Shown here: positions 43,801-51,684 of the stretch, piece after piece
Numbering within the stretch: the first letter of the stretch is position 1
Layout: each line of letters opens with the position of its first letter
DNA from: Corynebacterium aurimucosum
GTDB taxonomy: Bacteria; Actinomycetota; Actinomycetes; Mycobacteriales; Mycobacteriaceae
Length of the DNA: 64,000 nt
NCBI RefSeq assembly: GCF_030408555.1
Contig: NZ_CP047048.1
Location: forward strand, 1,054,001 to 1,118,000
Reading direction: 5' to 3'
Notes under the pieces: generated by a model
What the model was told of the DNA's origin: nothing
Databases searched by the model: none
Seen by the model: only the letters and a program-made list of their open reading frames with translations
Made by a program: the position numbers and the translations under genes

Positions 43801-46252
43801 GGGTGAGATCAAGGTTGTCCAGAAGGGCGTGCCCGGCGAGAAGACCTACAGCGCGGACTTTACTGCCAAGGGTGACCAGGCAACTGTGACCCCTGAAGAG
43901 AAGCAGACCAAGGATCCGGTCAACGAGATCATCGAGTACGGTCCGGCGGCTGAGGACACCTCTGTGGTGACCAAGGTTGAGAAGCCTGTTCCATTCGAGA
44001 CTGAGATCGACTTCGACGACACCCTAGAGGAGGGAAAGCAGGTCGTCGATCAGCAGGGTGAGCTTGGTACCGAAGTTGTAACTTCGACTCAGAAGATCAA
44101 GGACGGCAAGCCGGACGGCGATCCGACCGTGACCACTGAGCAGACGAAGGCGCCGAAGAACGCCAAGATTCGCGTGGGTACCAAGACCACCGGTGAAATC
44201 AAGAAGTCGGTTGAGTCTGAGGTTCCATTCGGCGTAAAGGTCGAGTTTGACCCGAACCTGCCTGCTGGCACCTCCGAGGTTGTCACTGAGGGTAAGCCGG
44301 GTAGGAAGACCATCACTGTGACTCAGAAGGTCACCAACTCCCAGCCGGATGGCGAAGCCACGGTCGAGGAGAAGGTCACCGAGGAGCCGGTGGACCAGGT
44401 GATTAAGGTCGGCACCAAGCCGTCAGAGGCGTCCGAGAAGGTCACGTGGACTGCCGAGGTTCCGTTTGCGGTTGAGACTCGCCCGAACCCGGATTTGAAG
44501 CCGGGTGAGATCAAGGTTGTCCAGAAGGGCGTGCCCGGCGAGAAGACCTACACCGCTGACTTTACTGCTAAGGGCGCCCAAGCAACGGTTACCCCGGAGG
44601 AGAGGCAGACCAAGGATCCAGTCAAGGAGATCATCGAGTATGGTCCGGCGGCCGAGGACACCACTGTGGTGACCAAGGTGGAGAAGCCTGTTCCGTTCGA
44701 AACCGAGATCATCTTCGACGACTCCCTTGAAAAAGGTCAGCAGAAGGTTGATCAGCAGGGCGAGACTGGTACTGAGGTCGTAACCTCTACCCAGAAGATC
44801 GTCGACGGCAAGCCTTCGGGTGACCCGACGGTGACGACTGAGCGCACTAAGGAGCCGACCAAGCAGATCATTCGCGTGGGCACCAAGACTGAGGGCTCTG
44901 ACACCTCCGAGTACGAGGTTGATGTGCCGTTCGAGACCGAGTTCATCTTCGATGACACGATGGAAGCCGGTACCCAGGAAACTGTCCAAGAGGGCAAGCT
45001 GGGTAAGGACAAGGTCATCACGACCAAGTCCATTGAGAATTCGAAGGTCACGGATTCGGAGACCAACATTGAGCGGGTCACCGATCCAGTTAAGAAGATC
45101 GTAAAGGTCGGCACGAAGGGCAAGCCTGCCTCCACGGTCGTCGAATGGACCGAGCACACCCCGTTTGAGGTTGAGGTGCGCGTTAACCCTGCGCTGCAGC
45201 CAGGTGAGAGCAAGGTCGTCCAGCAGGGCAAGCAGGGCGAAATTAAGCACACCGTCACTGTCAATGCTGAGGATGGTGAAGCGACCAAGGACGAATCCAC
45301 TGAGAAGATCAGCGATCCGACCACGCACATCATCGAGGTTGGTCCTGCGACGCACCACGAGACTGAGCTGACGGATAAGCACAAGGAGAACACTCCTTAC
45401 GACACCATCATTGAGTACGACCCGAACATGGAGGTTGGCAAGGTCGTCGAAGAACAGGCTGGTGAATTCGGTGAGAAGGAAGTAACCAAGACCTGGAAGC
45501 TCAAGGACGGCGTGCCGGAAGGTGATCCGGAGACTTCCGAGGAAGTTATCAAGGACCCGCAACCGCGCAAGCTGCGCGTGGGTACCAAGTGCAAGTGTGA
45601 GGTGCCGTCCGAGGAACCGTCTGAGGAACCATCCGAGGAACCATCGGAGGAACCGTCCGAAGAGCCGTCTGAAGAACCGTCCGAGGAACCATCGGAGGAA
45701 CCGTCCGAGGAACCATCGGAGGAACCATCGGAGGAACCGTCCGAAGAGCCGTCTGAAGAACCGTCCGAGGAACCGTCCGAAGAACCGTCCGAAGAACCGT
45801 CCGAAGAACCGTCCGAAGAACCGTCCGAGGAACCGTCCGAGGAACCGGATAAGCCCGGCACCTCGAGCATCCCGAACCTCAGTAGCCTGTGGCCGCTTAT
45901 CCCGCTGGTGATTATCCCGCCGGCATTGGCCCACTTCTTTAAAACTCCGCACCTTCCGGAGCTGCCGACGAAGCCGGCCAAGCCAGTGGAGCCGCTGAAG
46001 CCTGAGGAGGCGAAGACGCCAGAGGCACCGATCGAGGAAGCTCAGCCGACGTCCGAGCAGACCCCGAGCGCTCAGCCGAGCCAGGCTAGCCAGCCTGGAA
46101 CGACATCGAGCACTCCGGCCTCTTCCAAGAGCACCTCGTCTGGCAAGCTTGCCAACACCGGTGCTAACGTCCTGGGCCTCATTGGTGTGGCACTGGCACT
46201 CATCGCTGGTGCAGCTCTGATTCTGCGTCCTAGCCGCCGCAAGGATTCCTAA
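40838..46252 (+). CDS. surface protein, C-terminal part after the UGA
   Basis: The open frame runs from 40718; the first possible start is a GTG at 40838 with no SD, so independent translation is doubtful. This 1,804-aa part has no signal peptide, and without readthrough it would stay in the cytoplasm. It holds all Rib-like and G5 domains, the PSEE region and the LANTG sorting signal. Confidence 0.55.
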   Translation: MSWENWEKHVIVPGDETKVGTINVPPVEDEGEDDSMSRMVVEAYDGNGKFIGTTDPAASGGTQNLRIDETTGDIYFTWPEYRGTDLATDKNVNFSVLAKPRTVEELQAAVEHNSYGAGKAFDSSNSLDRYSKANVIDSKAFSLDDTEYHAPKYDKTDLSIISGVDSATGPIATEPQKVTFTQTPDLIKELAKEKGENGYEAKVTLDEKYVYEGWTVEMDEDYNVTVTAPENPRPGTFARPKITVEYSNGSTDELELLVVVDPNNTQVTDLVRPGLSKGKLNEDITAQVGTKSIMKGHKPVHPAKFEIDESTVPDGWTVTVDDTGKVTAKADDSVAPGTIITPKVKATYPDQTTDEIETQFQAIVDIKIPNYDTVTNKPTAKVSLKPEIPERGLSGNTTDEAPKRYTFTDGKTEYTHTDDSGTWTVKIDENTGEITTTIPRTAPEGYILNVPVLAHYDNADKPQEVKGTVVVLKSDIAPTYDVKVTGPNQAVNHQVQDAPKGSKFSFGKDENGEPITEQEVDDWKYKVNPTTGEVTSTPPADAKPGDQNTVNVTVEAPDGASPKVPVTTVVKLTNNWEAEPSYPVETVYPGDTATLPVALDKPEHVNVAKENPYKLGDVPTGWKVSIDDNGQVTATAPADAKPGDQVKIPVSVTYEDGSTDTAYAVVNVVDVPTREVPFKVEYKYDDTVPAGTYTVETEGVPGSEKQNKDGSWERTKAPVNEVVVVGTKPAESAKDVTWTVPIPFPTEVRENPELKPGETRVVQEGENGEKTYTAKFTAKGDKAEVDEEKTTKEPVKRIIEYGPGLAPSELVTKTEKPVPFVTEVVFDDTLEEGQQVVDQSGELGTDVVTSTQKLVDGKPSGDPTVTTERTKEPVKQIIRVGTKTTGENTETYKAEAPYKVVVKYDPNMPAGESKVTTPGVPGEKTVTIKRDIVNSKPGDPQITEEITKQPVDEVITVGTKPSEASEKVTWTAQVPFDVETRPNSELKPGEIKVVQKGVPGEKTYSADFTAKGDQATVTPEEKQTKDPVNEIIEYGPAAEDTSVVTKVEKPVPFETEIDFDDTLEEGKQVVDQQGELGTEVVTSTQKIKDGKPDGDPTVTTEQTKAPKNAKIRVGTKTTGEIKKSVESEVPFGVKVEFDPNLPAGTSEVVTEGKPGRKTITVTQKVTNSQPDGEATVEEKVTEEPVDQVIKVGTKPSEASEKVTWTAEVPFAVETRPNPDLKPGEIKVVQKGVPGEKTYTADFTAKGAQATVTPEERQTKDPVKEIIEYGPAAEDTTVVTKVEKPVPFETEIIFDDSLEKGQQKVDQQGETGTEVVTSTQKIVDGKPSGDPTVTTERTKEPTKQIIRVGTKTEGSDTSEYEVDVPFETEFIFDDTMEAGTQETVQEGKLGKDKVITTKSIENSKVTDSETNIERVTDPVKKIVKVGTKGKPASTVVEWTEHTPFEVEVRVNPALQPGESKVVQQGKQGEIKHTVTVNAEDGEATKDESTEKISDPTTHIIEVGPATHHETELTDKHKENTPYDTIIEYDPNMEVGKVVEEQAGEFGEKEVTKTWKLKDGVPEGDPETSEEVIKDPQPRKLRVGTKCKCEVPSEEPSEEPSEEPSEEPSEEPSEEPSEEPSEEPSEEPSEEPSEEPSEEPSEEPSEEPSEEPSEEPSEEPSEEPSEEPSEEPDKPGTSSIPNLSSLWPLIPLVIIPPALAHFFKTPHLPELPTKPAKPVEPLKPEEAKTPEAPIEEAQPTSEQTPSAQPSQASQPGTTSSTPASSKSTSSGKLANTGANVLGLIGVALALIAGAALILRPSRRKDS
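42857..45592 (+). repeat. twelve G5 domains arranged as four B-C-A triplets
   Basis: Each unit is about 76-78 codons and ends in VGTK or EYGP. Three types alternate: B (VPF..KYDPNMPAGES, ends VGTKP), C (VTWTAEVPF..KPGEIKVVQKG, ends EYGPA) and A (EKPVPFETE..FDDTLEEG, ends VGTKT). Matching points of successive C units, at 43801 and 44503, lie 702 nt apart, exactly 234 codons. The order is B-C-A repeated four times, with the outer units more diverged. Confidence 0.85.
45605..45844 (+). repeat. 20 tandem copies of a 12-nt unit coding PSEE
   Basis: Twenty in-frame 12-nt repeats (CCGTCCGAGGAA with synonymous variants such as CCATCGGAGGAA and CCGTCTGAAGAA) give an 80-residue Pro-Ser-Glu-Glu spacer. 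It probably spans the wall. Unit number may vary by slippage or recombination, always in frame. Confidence 0.92.
46148..46162 (+). other. LANTG sortase sorting signal
   Basis: LANTG, then a hydrophobic helix (VLGLIGVALALIAGAALIL) and the basic tail RPSRRKDS. The motif differs from canonical LPXTG at position 2, as in many actinobacterial class E (LAxTG) substrates. No sortase gene is in the window. Confidence 0.82.
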
Positions 46253-46310
46253 GTCCTAGGTGTCCTCAGGGCCCGCCGGCCCCAAGGCAGTGGTTGAATA
46301 GACCACGAGC

Positions 46311-46344
46311 AAACGCCCGAGCATTAGCTCGGGCGTTTCTTTTT
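46311..46344 (+). terminator. Rho-independent terminator of the surface-protein gene
   Basis: A 12-bp perfect stem AAACGCCCGAGC / GCTCGGGCGTTT with loop ATTA, then CTTTTT. It lies 58 bp after the stop. Confidence 0.92.
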
Positions 46345-46346
46345 GC

Positions 46347-46580
46347 TCACTCGCACTGCGTCAGCCGAAAAGCGATTTCGAAACTCGATGTCATATCGAG
46401 TTGGGTCTGGCTGTTTTCGTCGTAAAGCACCATTCCATCCGGCGTGAGCAAGATTGGGAGCTCGTTGTCTTGCCCAACAAGTTCCTTAGTACTGCCGCGA
46501 GCTCTGACACGTTCGTCGTCAGCGAGCGAGTCATCGTGATCGACCGCGATGGAGCACGCGTGGACCGCTGAGGGGTTTCT
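46347..46580 (-). pseudogene. orphan 3' fragment of a lost minus-strand gene
   Basis: On the minus strand a frame without a start codon reads ...VHACSIAVDHDDSLADDE and later LPILLTPDGMVLYDENSQTQ, ending LTQCE at the TGA 46347-46349. The residues look coding, and VHAC followed by acidic sequence could be a lipobox. The frame is closed upstream by TAG at 46581-46583 with no RBS. It is probably the remnant of a small lipoprotein gene. Rest of the gap 46253-46904: one terminator on each side and repeat element 11. Confidence 0.45.
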
Positions 46581-46655
46581 CTATAGCTTTAGCTCCTTGT
46601 GCAATGTTGCCCGGTCTTTCGTCGGGTGTTCGAGAAGGGCTTCTTATGCGCGTCT

Positions 46656-46717
46656 CCCTTCGCGCTCACCGGGAGCGCCCGTGGCTGCTGATTGAGGTCG
46701 CCGGTGAGCGCGAAGGG
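46656..46717. repeat. 62-bp inverted-repeat element 11 with an extra right arm
   Basis: Both arms perfect (46656-46670, 46703-46717), centre 32 nt similar to element 8 (GGGAGCGCCCGTGG against GGCAGCGCCCGCGG). A second right-arm copy, AGTGAGCGCGAAGGG, follows at 46724-46738. Confidence 0.9.
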
Positions 46718-46815
46718 CAGGTGAGTGAGCGCGAAGGGAGGGAGAGGGAAGGCATAGGCGCGCAGTGAGGCTGTTGTACTTGGCGCGGACCCGCCGATTC
46801 CACTAGCAAGAAAGA

Positions 46816-46856
46816 CCCCGGCCACCACACTCGCTGTGAGTTCGTGGTGGCCGGGG
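46816..46856 (-). terminator. terminator of odhA
   Basis: On the minus strand CCCCGGCCACCAC pairs perfectly with GTGGTGGCCGGGG around a 15-nt loop and is followed by TCTTTCTT, 49 bp past the odhA stop. Confidence 0.82.
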
Positions 46857-46904
46857 CCTGAGGTAGCGCTGTGCTTTGTGCCAGCGCCTGGGGCTTAAGC
46901 GCCT

Positions 46905-49900
46905 TTAGATGTCGAAGGCTTCCTCCAGCAGGTTCTTCTGCTCAATCTGGTGGACCTTCGCGTTGCCGGTGGCAGTCGAGGACTGCGAGCGGCGGGAGAC
47001 GCGGACCAACTCCGGCATATCCGGGATGAGCTCACGCAGGTGCTCGTTGTAGAACGGCCACGGGCCCTGGTTGGCCGGCTCGTCCTGTACGAAGCGAATC
47101 TGCGTTGCGTTCGGGTAAGCCTCGAAAGCCTCACGCAGGCGATTGAACGGAATCGGGTGGAGCATCTCCACGCGCACGATGGCGATGTCATCGCGGCCAT
47201 CGGCTTCCTTCTTCTTGGCCAGCTCCCAGTAGAGCTTGCCGGAAACCAGCATGATGGTCTTGACCTTGTCAGTATCGCCGACCTTCTTGCCGTTGATGTC
47301 TACGAAGTTCGGGTCGTTGATAACGGACTGGAACTTCTTGACCTCAGTAAAGTCCTCCACGGAGGAGGTTGCGGCCTTGTTGCGCAGCATGGACTTCGGG
47401 GTGAAGACCACCAGCGGGCGCTTCATCTCACCAAGAGCCTGGCGGCGCAGCAGGTGGAAGTGGTTAGCCGGGGTGGAAGGCTGAGCCACGGTCATGGAGC
47501 CCTCAGCGCACAGCTGCAGGAAGCGCTCGATGCGTGCGGAGGAGTGGTCCGGGCCCTGGCCCTCGTAGCCGTGCGGCAGCAGCAGGATCAAGCTGGAGAG
47601 CTGGCCCCACTTGGCCTCACCGGAGGAGACATACTCATCGATGATGGTCTGCGCACCGTTGGCGAAGTCACCGAACTGTGCCTCCCAGGCCACCACGGCA
47701 TCCGGGTTACCCACGGTGTAGCCGTACTCATAGCCCATGCCGGCGTATTCGGTCAGGGCCGAGTTGTAGACCATGAACTTACCGCCATTGCCCTTGGACG
47801 AAGCCAGCTGAGCAATCGGGTTGTGCTCCTCACCCGTGCGCGGGTCGAAGGCCACCGCGTGGCGCTGGGTGAAGGTACCGCGGCGAGAATCCTCACCGGC
47901 CAGGCGCACGACCTTGCCGGAGTTAGCCAGGGAACCGAAGGCGATGAGCTCGCCCCAGCCCCAGTCGATGCCGCCCTCGCGCGAGGACTTCTGGCGCTCC
48001 TTGGCCACCTTGGCCACGCGCTTGTGGTACTCGAAGCCCTCCGTCGGGTTGCCGTAGGCATCACCAATCTCGGCGATCTCCTCAGCGGTAATGGAAGTGT
48101 CCAGACCGCGGGTCAGCTCCTGGGAGGAGGTGATACCAGTCTGCTCCTTCGGGCCAGCCTCTTGTGCCTTCTTGTGGTCAGCGAAGACGGACTCCATCTG
48201 GTCGTGGAAGTCACGTGCAGCTGCCTCTGCCTCTTCATCGGAGAGGTCACCGCGGCCGATGAGCTCTTCGGTGTAGCGCTCACGGACGGACTTGTGGTCA
48301 TCGATGATGTCGTAGAGACGTGGCTGGGTCATGGACGGGTCATCGGCCTCATTGTGGCCGCGCAGGCGGTAGCAAACGAGGTCAATGAAGACGTCCTTGC
48401 CAAAGCGGCGGCGGTACTCGGTGGCCAGCTTGCCCACCCAGACAACAGCCTCTGGGTTGTCGCCATTGACGTGGAAGACCGGGCAATCGAAGCCCTTGGC
48501 CAGGTCGGTGGCGTAGTGCGTGGAGCGACCGGAATCCGGGGTGGTGGTGAAACCAACCTGGTTGTTAACCACCACGTGGACGGTACCGCCGGTGGTGTAG
48601 CCGCGCAGCTGGGAAAGATTGATGGTCTCCTGGACCACGCCCAGGCCGGTGAAGGATGCATCGCCGTGGAGCATGATCGGCACAACAGTGTGGCCCTCAG
48701 CACCCTTGTCCAGGATGTCCTGCTTGGCGCGTGCGATACCTTCCATGACCGGGTCGACGGCCTCGAGGTGAGACGGGTTAGCAGCCAGGGTGACCTTGAT
48801 TTCCCCGTCACCGAACATCTGCAGGTGCTCGCCCTCTGCGCCCAGGTGGTACTTCACGTCACCGGAGCCGCCCATCTGGCCGCCCTTGTAGTTGCCGTCG
48901 AACTCACCGAAGATATCTGCCAGTGGCTTGCCCACGATGTTGAAGAGGACGTTGAGGCGGCCACGATGCGGCATGCCGATAACAACTTCGTCGAGGTCCT
49001 GGCCTGCTGCGGTGTCCACGATGGAATCCAGCAGGGCAATGAGGGACTCAGCGCCCTCCAAGGAGAAGCGCTTCTGGCCTACGTACTTGGTCTGCAGGAA
49101 GTTCTCAAAAGCCTCAGCGGCGTTGACCTTCTGCAGGATGTACTTCTGCTCAGAGTTAGTCGGCTTCGGCATGCCGGCCTCAATCTGCTCCTGCAGCCAG
49201 CCGCGCTCATCGCGGTCGAGGATGTGGGCGTACTCGGAGCCAACCTTGAGGGTGTAGGCGGAGCGCAGGCGGGTAACCACCTCGCGCAGCGTCATGGTCT
49301 CCTTGCCGCCGAAACCGCCAACGTTGAAGGTGCGGTCCAGATCCCAGATGGTCAGGCCGTGGGTAGCCAGGTCGAGGTCGCGGTGATCCGGCCAGGGCAG
49401 GCCCGGCTGCTTCCAACCCAGCGGGTTGATGTCCGCGAGAAGGTGGCCACGGGAGCGGTAGGCCTCGATGTACTGCATGACGCGGGTGTTCTTGTCGACG
49501 CCCGTGTTCGGCACGTCGGCTGCCCAGCGGAAGGGCTGGTAGGGAACACCCATGGACTCGAAGAGCTCGTCCCAGAAGGCATCATCCAGGATGAGCTGGC
49601 CCACGGTGCGCAGGAATTCACCGGACTCCGCGCCCTGAATAACGCGGTGGTCATAGGTGGAGGTCAGGGTAACTAGGCGGCCGACGCCGAGGTCTGCCAA
49701 GCGGTCGGCGGAGGTGCCGGCAAACTCTGCCGGGTAATCCATGGATCCCACACCGATGATGGAGCCGGAGCCCTTGGTCAGGCGGGCGATGGAGTGGCGG
49801 GTACCGATGCCACCCGGGTTGGTCAGGTTGATGGTGACGCCGGAGAAATCATCCATCGTCAGCTTGTTCTTGCGGGAGCGGTCAACGATGTCCTGGTAGG

Positions 49901-50648
49901 CATCGATGAACTCGGAGAAGGTCTTGTTCTCGGCCTCCTTGATGGCGGCGACGACGAGGGCGCGGGAGCCATCCTTCTGTGGAAGGTCAATAGCCAGGCC
50001 CAGGTTGATGTGCTCCGGCTGAACCACGGTGGGCTTGCCGTCCTGGATTTCGTAGCGGACGTTCATATCCGGGTGGATCTGAACGGCCTTCACCAGCGCG
50101 TAGCCCAGGATGTGGGTGAAGGAGATCTTGCCGCCGCGGGTGCGCTTGAGGTGATCGTTGATCATCGCGCGGTTTTCCCACATGAGCTTGACCGGGATGT
50201 CACGCACGGTCGTAGCGGTGGGGATCTCCAGGGACTCGTCCATGTTCTTGGCAATTGCCTTGAACATGCCCTTGAGTACGCGGGAGCCCGGCTCCGGTGC
50301 CTCCTTGATGCGGTCCAGCGGGGACTCGGACTTCTTCTCCGTCTTCTTCGCGTTCTTCTTGGATGCGGCGGAAGTCTTGGAATCGCTCGGTGCCTTAACG
50401 CCTGGAACAGCGGAAGACTTCTCCTCAGCCTGGGTCTTCTTCGGCGCGGCCTGTGCCGCGTCCTTCTTCTTGGTGGGGGTGCTGGATTGAGCGTTCGCAG
50501 CCTTGGACTGTGCGGCCGACTTCGGTGCTCCGTTGGCCTCAAAGTACTCGCGCCACTCCTTGTCTACGGAGTTCGGGTCCTTGGAGTACTGCTGAAACTG
50601 TTCGTCAATCAGCCACGCATTCGGGCCATAGATGCTCGAGTTGCTCAC
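46905..50648 (-). CDS. odhA: 2-oxoglutarate dehydrogenase, fused E2-E1 subunit
   Basis: The TCA-cycle enzyme in its corynebacterial/mycobacterial form. The 1,247-aa protein begins with the E1o segment GPNAWLIDEQFQQYSKDPNSV, then an Ala/Lys/Ser-rich linker (about 40-110). An E2 succinyltransferase domain follows (about 115-350; active site TSTYDHRVIQGAESGEFLR), with no lipoyl domain. The ThDP E1 domain comes next (GMPHRGRLNVL, GDASFTGLGVVQET, NNQVGFTT). It works with AceF and Lpd and is held in check by OdhI in C. glutamicum. GTG start. Very long antisense frames here are shadows. Confidence 0.95.
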   Translation of the reverse strand: MSNSSIYGPNAWLIDEQFQQYSKDPNSVDKEWREYFEANGAPKSAAQSKAANAQSSTPTKKKDAAQAAPKKTQAEEKSSAVPGVKAPSDSKTSAASKKNAKKTEKKSESPLDRIKEAPEPGSRVLKGMFKAIAKNMDESLEIPTATTVRDIPVKLMWENRAMINDHLKRTRGGKISFTHILGYALVKAVQIHPDMNVRYEIQDGKPTVVQPEHINLGLAIDLPQKDGSRALVVAAIKEAENKTFSEFIDAYQDIVDRSRKNKLTMDDFSGVTINLTNPGGIGTRHSIARLTKGSGSIIGVGSMDYPAEFAGTSADRLADLGVGRLVTLTSTYDHRVIQGAESGEFLRTVGQLILDDAFWDELFESMGVPYQPFRWAADVPNTGVDKNTRVMQYIEAYRSRGHLLADINPLGWKQPGLPWPDHRDLDLATHGLTIWDLDRTFNVGGFGGKETMTLREVVTRLRSAYTLKVGSEYAHILDRDERGWLQEQIEAGMPKPTNSEQKYILQKVNAAEAFENFLQTKYVGQKRFSLEGAESLIALLDSIVDTAAGQDLDEVVIGMPHRGRLNVLFNIVGKPLADIFGEFDGNYKGGQMGGSGDVKYHLGAEGEHLQMFGDGEIKVTLAANPSHLEAVDPVMEGIARAKQDILDKGAEGHTVVPIMLHGDASFTGLGVVQETINLSQLRGYTTGGTVHVVVNNQVGFTTTPDSGRSTHYATDLAKGFDCPVFHVNGDNPEAVVWVGKLATEYRRRFGKDVFIDLVCYRLRGHNEADDPSMTQPRLYDIIDDHKSVRERYTEELIGRGDLSDEEAEAAARDFHDQMESVFADHKKAQEAGPKEQTGITSSQELTRGLDTSITAEEIAEIGDAYGNPTEGFEYHKRVAKVAKERQKSSREGGIDWGWGELIAFGSLANSGKVVRLAGEDSRRGTFTQRHAVAFDPRTGEEHNPIAQLASSKGNGGKFMVYNSALTEYAGMGYEYGYTVGNPDAVVAWEAQFGDFANGAQTIIDEYVSSGEAKWGQLSSLILLLPHGYEGQGPDHSSARIERFLQLCAEGSMTVAQPSTPANHFHLLRRQALGEMKRPLVVFTPKSMLRNKAATSSVEDFTEVKKFQSVINDPNFVDINGKKVGDTDKVKTIMLVSGKLYWELAKKKEADGRDDIAIVRVEMLHPIPFNRLREAFEAYPNATQIRFVQDEPANQGPWPFYNEHLRELIPDMPELVRVSRRSQSSTATGNAKVHQIEQKNLLEEAFDI

Positions 50649-50801
50649 GGCAGATGCTCGCCTCTTTCTGTGCTTCTAAGTTTGTCTTTATTCGACTCTA
50701 GTAGGCCAATCCACGGGTGCGAAAGGCACCCCGAAAAGTGTCTCTCCTTATGATACGGCCCTTGTAAGTTTGCTCACTAACCTGAGCGGGTTTCGCCCCT
50801 T

Positions 50802-51569
50802 TTATTCCCCCTGCAGGGGGGAGAGTTGGGTGCCCGCATGGCTGATTACTTGGCGGCCCAATTTACGGTTGGCGGTTGTTCCCAGCACCGCGCCTACACC
50901 CATCGGCAGCAGTTTGGATACCCATGCCCACTTGAGCTTCTTGGTGGCCTGCTTCATGAAGAGCTTGGTCAGGCGGCCGTTGAGACCGCTGAGGGTAGGG
51001 CCGGAAAAACGCGAGAGGGTAGCAGCGGAGGTGACGCCCGACAGCGAGGTTGCATCACCCACAAAGGTATCAACCAACGCGCTGCCTTGGGAGCCGGTGA
51101 GCACCACCAAGACCAGCGCGCGGCGGCGCTCCTTATCCCGGATGTTGTCACCGCGCAGGTGCGCGGAGGCGAGAATGTACCAGGCGGCGGCTTCAAGGAA
51201 GACCAGGGATTCCGCGCCGATAGTGGCTGCGCCGGTGACTAGGCCGATGCCAGGGATAGCCGCGGAGGCGCCCGCGGCAGCACCGGTACCGGTGATGATG
51301 TTCATGAAATGCTTGTCGATGAGCTCTTGCAGCTCCGCAGGGCTGGCGTCGGGGTTGCGCTTCTTTAGGCCCTCGACATAGTTGATGATGACGGAGGACT
51401 GGACGGAGACGACTTTGTCGATGGCCGCCAGGAATCCCTTGGTGATGCGGTTGGCCTCATCCACCTCCAAGGTTCCCACAGCCTCTGCGGAGCCGGCCTG
51501 ATCGACCGATGCATCCCGGCGACTAATGTCCTTGCCCTTTTTCTCCTTGTTAAAGACCTTGTCCAACAT
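50802..51569 (-). CDS. conserved membrane-associated protein, function unknown
   Basis: A 255-aa protein with a charged N-terminus and a Gly/Ala-rich hydrophobic hairpin (GTGAAAGASAAIPGIGLVTGAATIGAESLVFLEAAAW broken by charged loops), then a basic C-terminal half. The pattern recalls EcsC/DUF697-like proteins that insert a glycine-rich hairpin in membranes, but I cannot assign a family. Its last codons lie in the palindrome CCCCCTGCAGGGGG. It stands upstream of odhA on the same strand, 153 bp away. Confidence 0.65.
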   Translation of the reverse strand: MLDKVFNKEKKGKDISRRDASVDQAGSAEAVGTLEVDEANRITKGFLAAIDKVVSVQSSVIINYVEGLKKRNPDASPAELQELIDKHFMNIITGTGAAAGASAAIPGIGLVTGAATIGAESLVFLEAAAWYILASAHLRGDNIRDKERRRALVLVVLTGSQGSALVDTFVGDATSLSGVTSAATLSRFSGPTLSGLNGRLTKLFMKQATKKLKWAWVSKLLPMGVGAVLGTTANRKLGRQVISHAGTQLSPLQGE

Positions 51570-51684
51570 TGTCTCACCTAACTTTTTAACTAAATCTGAT
51601 TGTGAATCTGAACTGTATGTTTACCACCGTATCGAAAAAGCTTTATCCAGCGCGCTAGCAGGGTGGCGCACTAGGGTATGAGGC

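Larger units (their letters stand above)
40121..46252 (+). pseudogene. giant sortase-anchored G5-repeat surface protein interrupted by in-frame UGA
   Basis: A single reading frame of 2,044 codons with one internal TGA, at codon 199. Order: signal peptide (residues 1 to about 46, cleavage near ATA-A), a Trp/Asn-rich globular N-terminal region, several Rib/YPDG-like beta domains (about 420-910), twelve G5 domains, twenty PSEE units, a Pro-rich linker, LANTG, a hydrophobic helix and SRRKDS. This is the plan of a wall-anchored adhesin. Frame, composition and domain flow continue across the UGA (RYA-stop-QGNYTK), so it is one gene. It may be a nonsense mutant of TGG, a readthrough gene or, less likely, a selenoprotein. 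There is no sign of restart after the UGA. Confidence 0.8.

Noticed and set aside
44423..45981. Minus-strand frames rich in FGRF and SDGS repeats
   Set aside because: They are the antisense reading of the PSEE repeats and G5 units.
46950..49676. 908-codon plus-strand open frame opposite odhA
   Set aside because: It is fully antisense to a certain gene, has no RBS or family motif, and open antisense frames of this size are expected in G+C-rich codon-biased genes.
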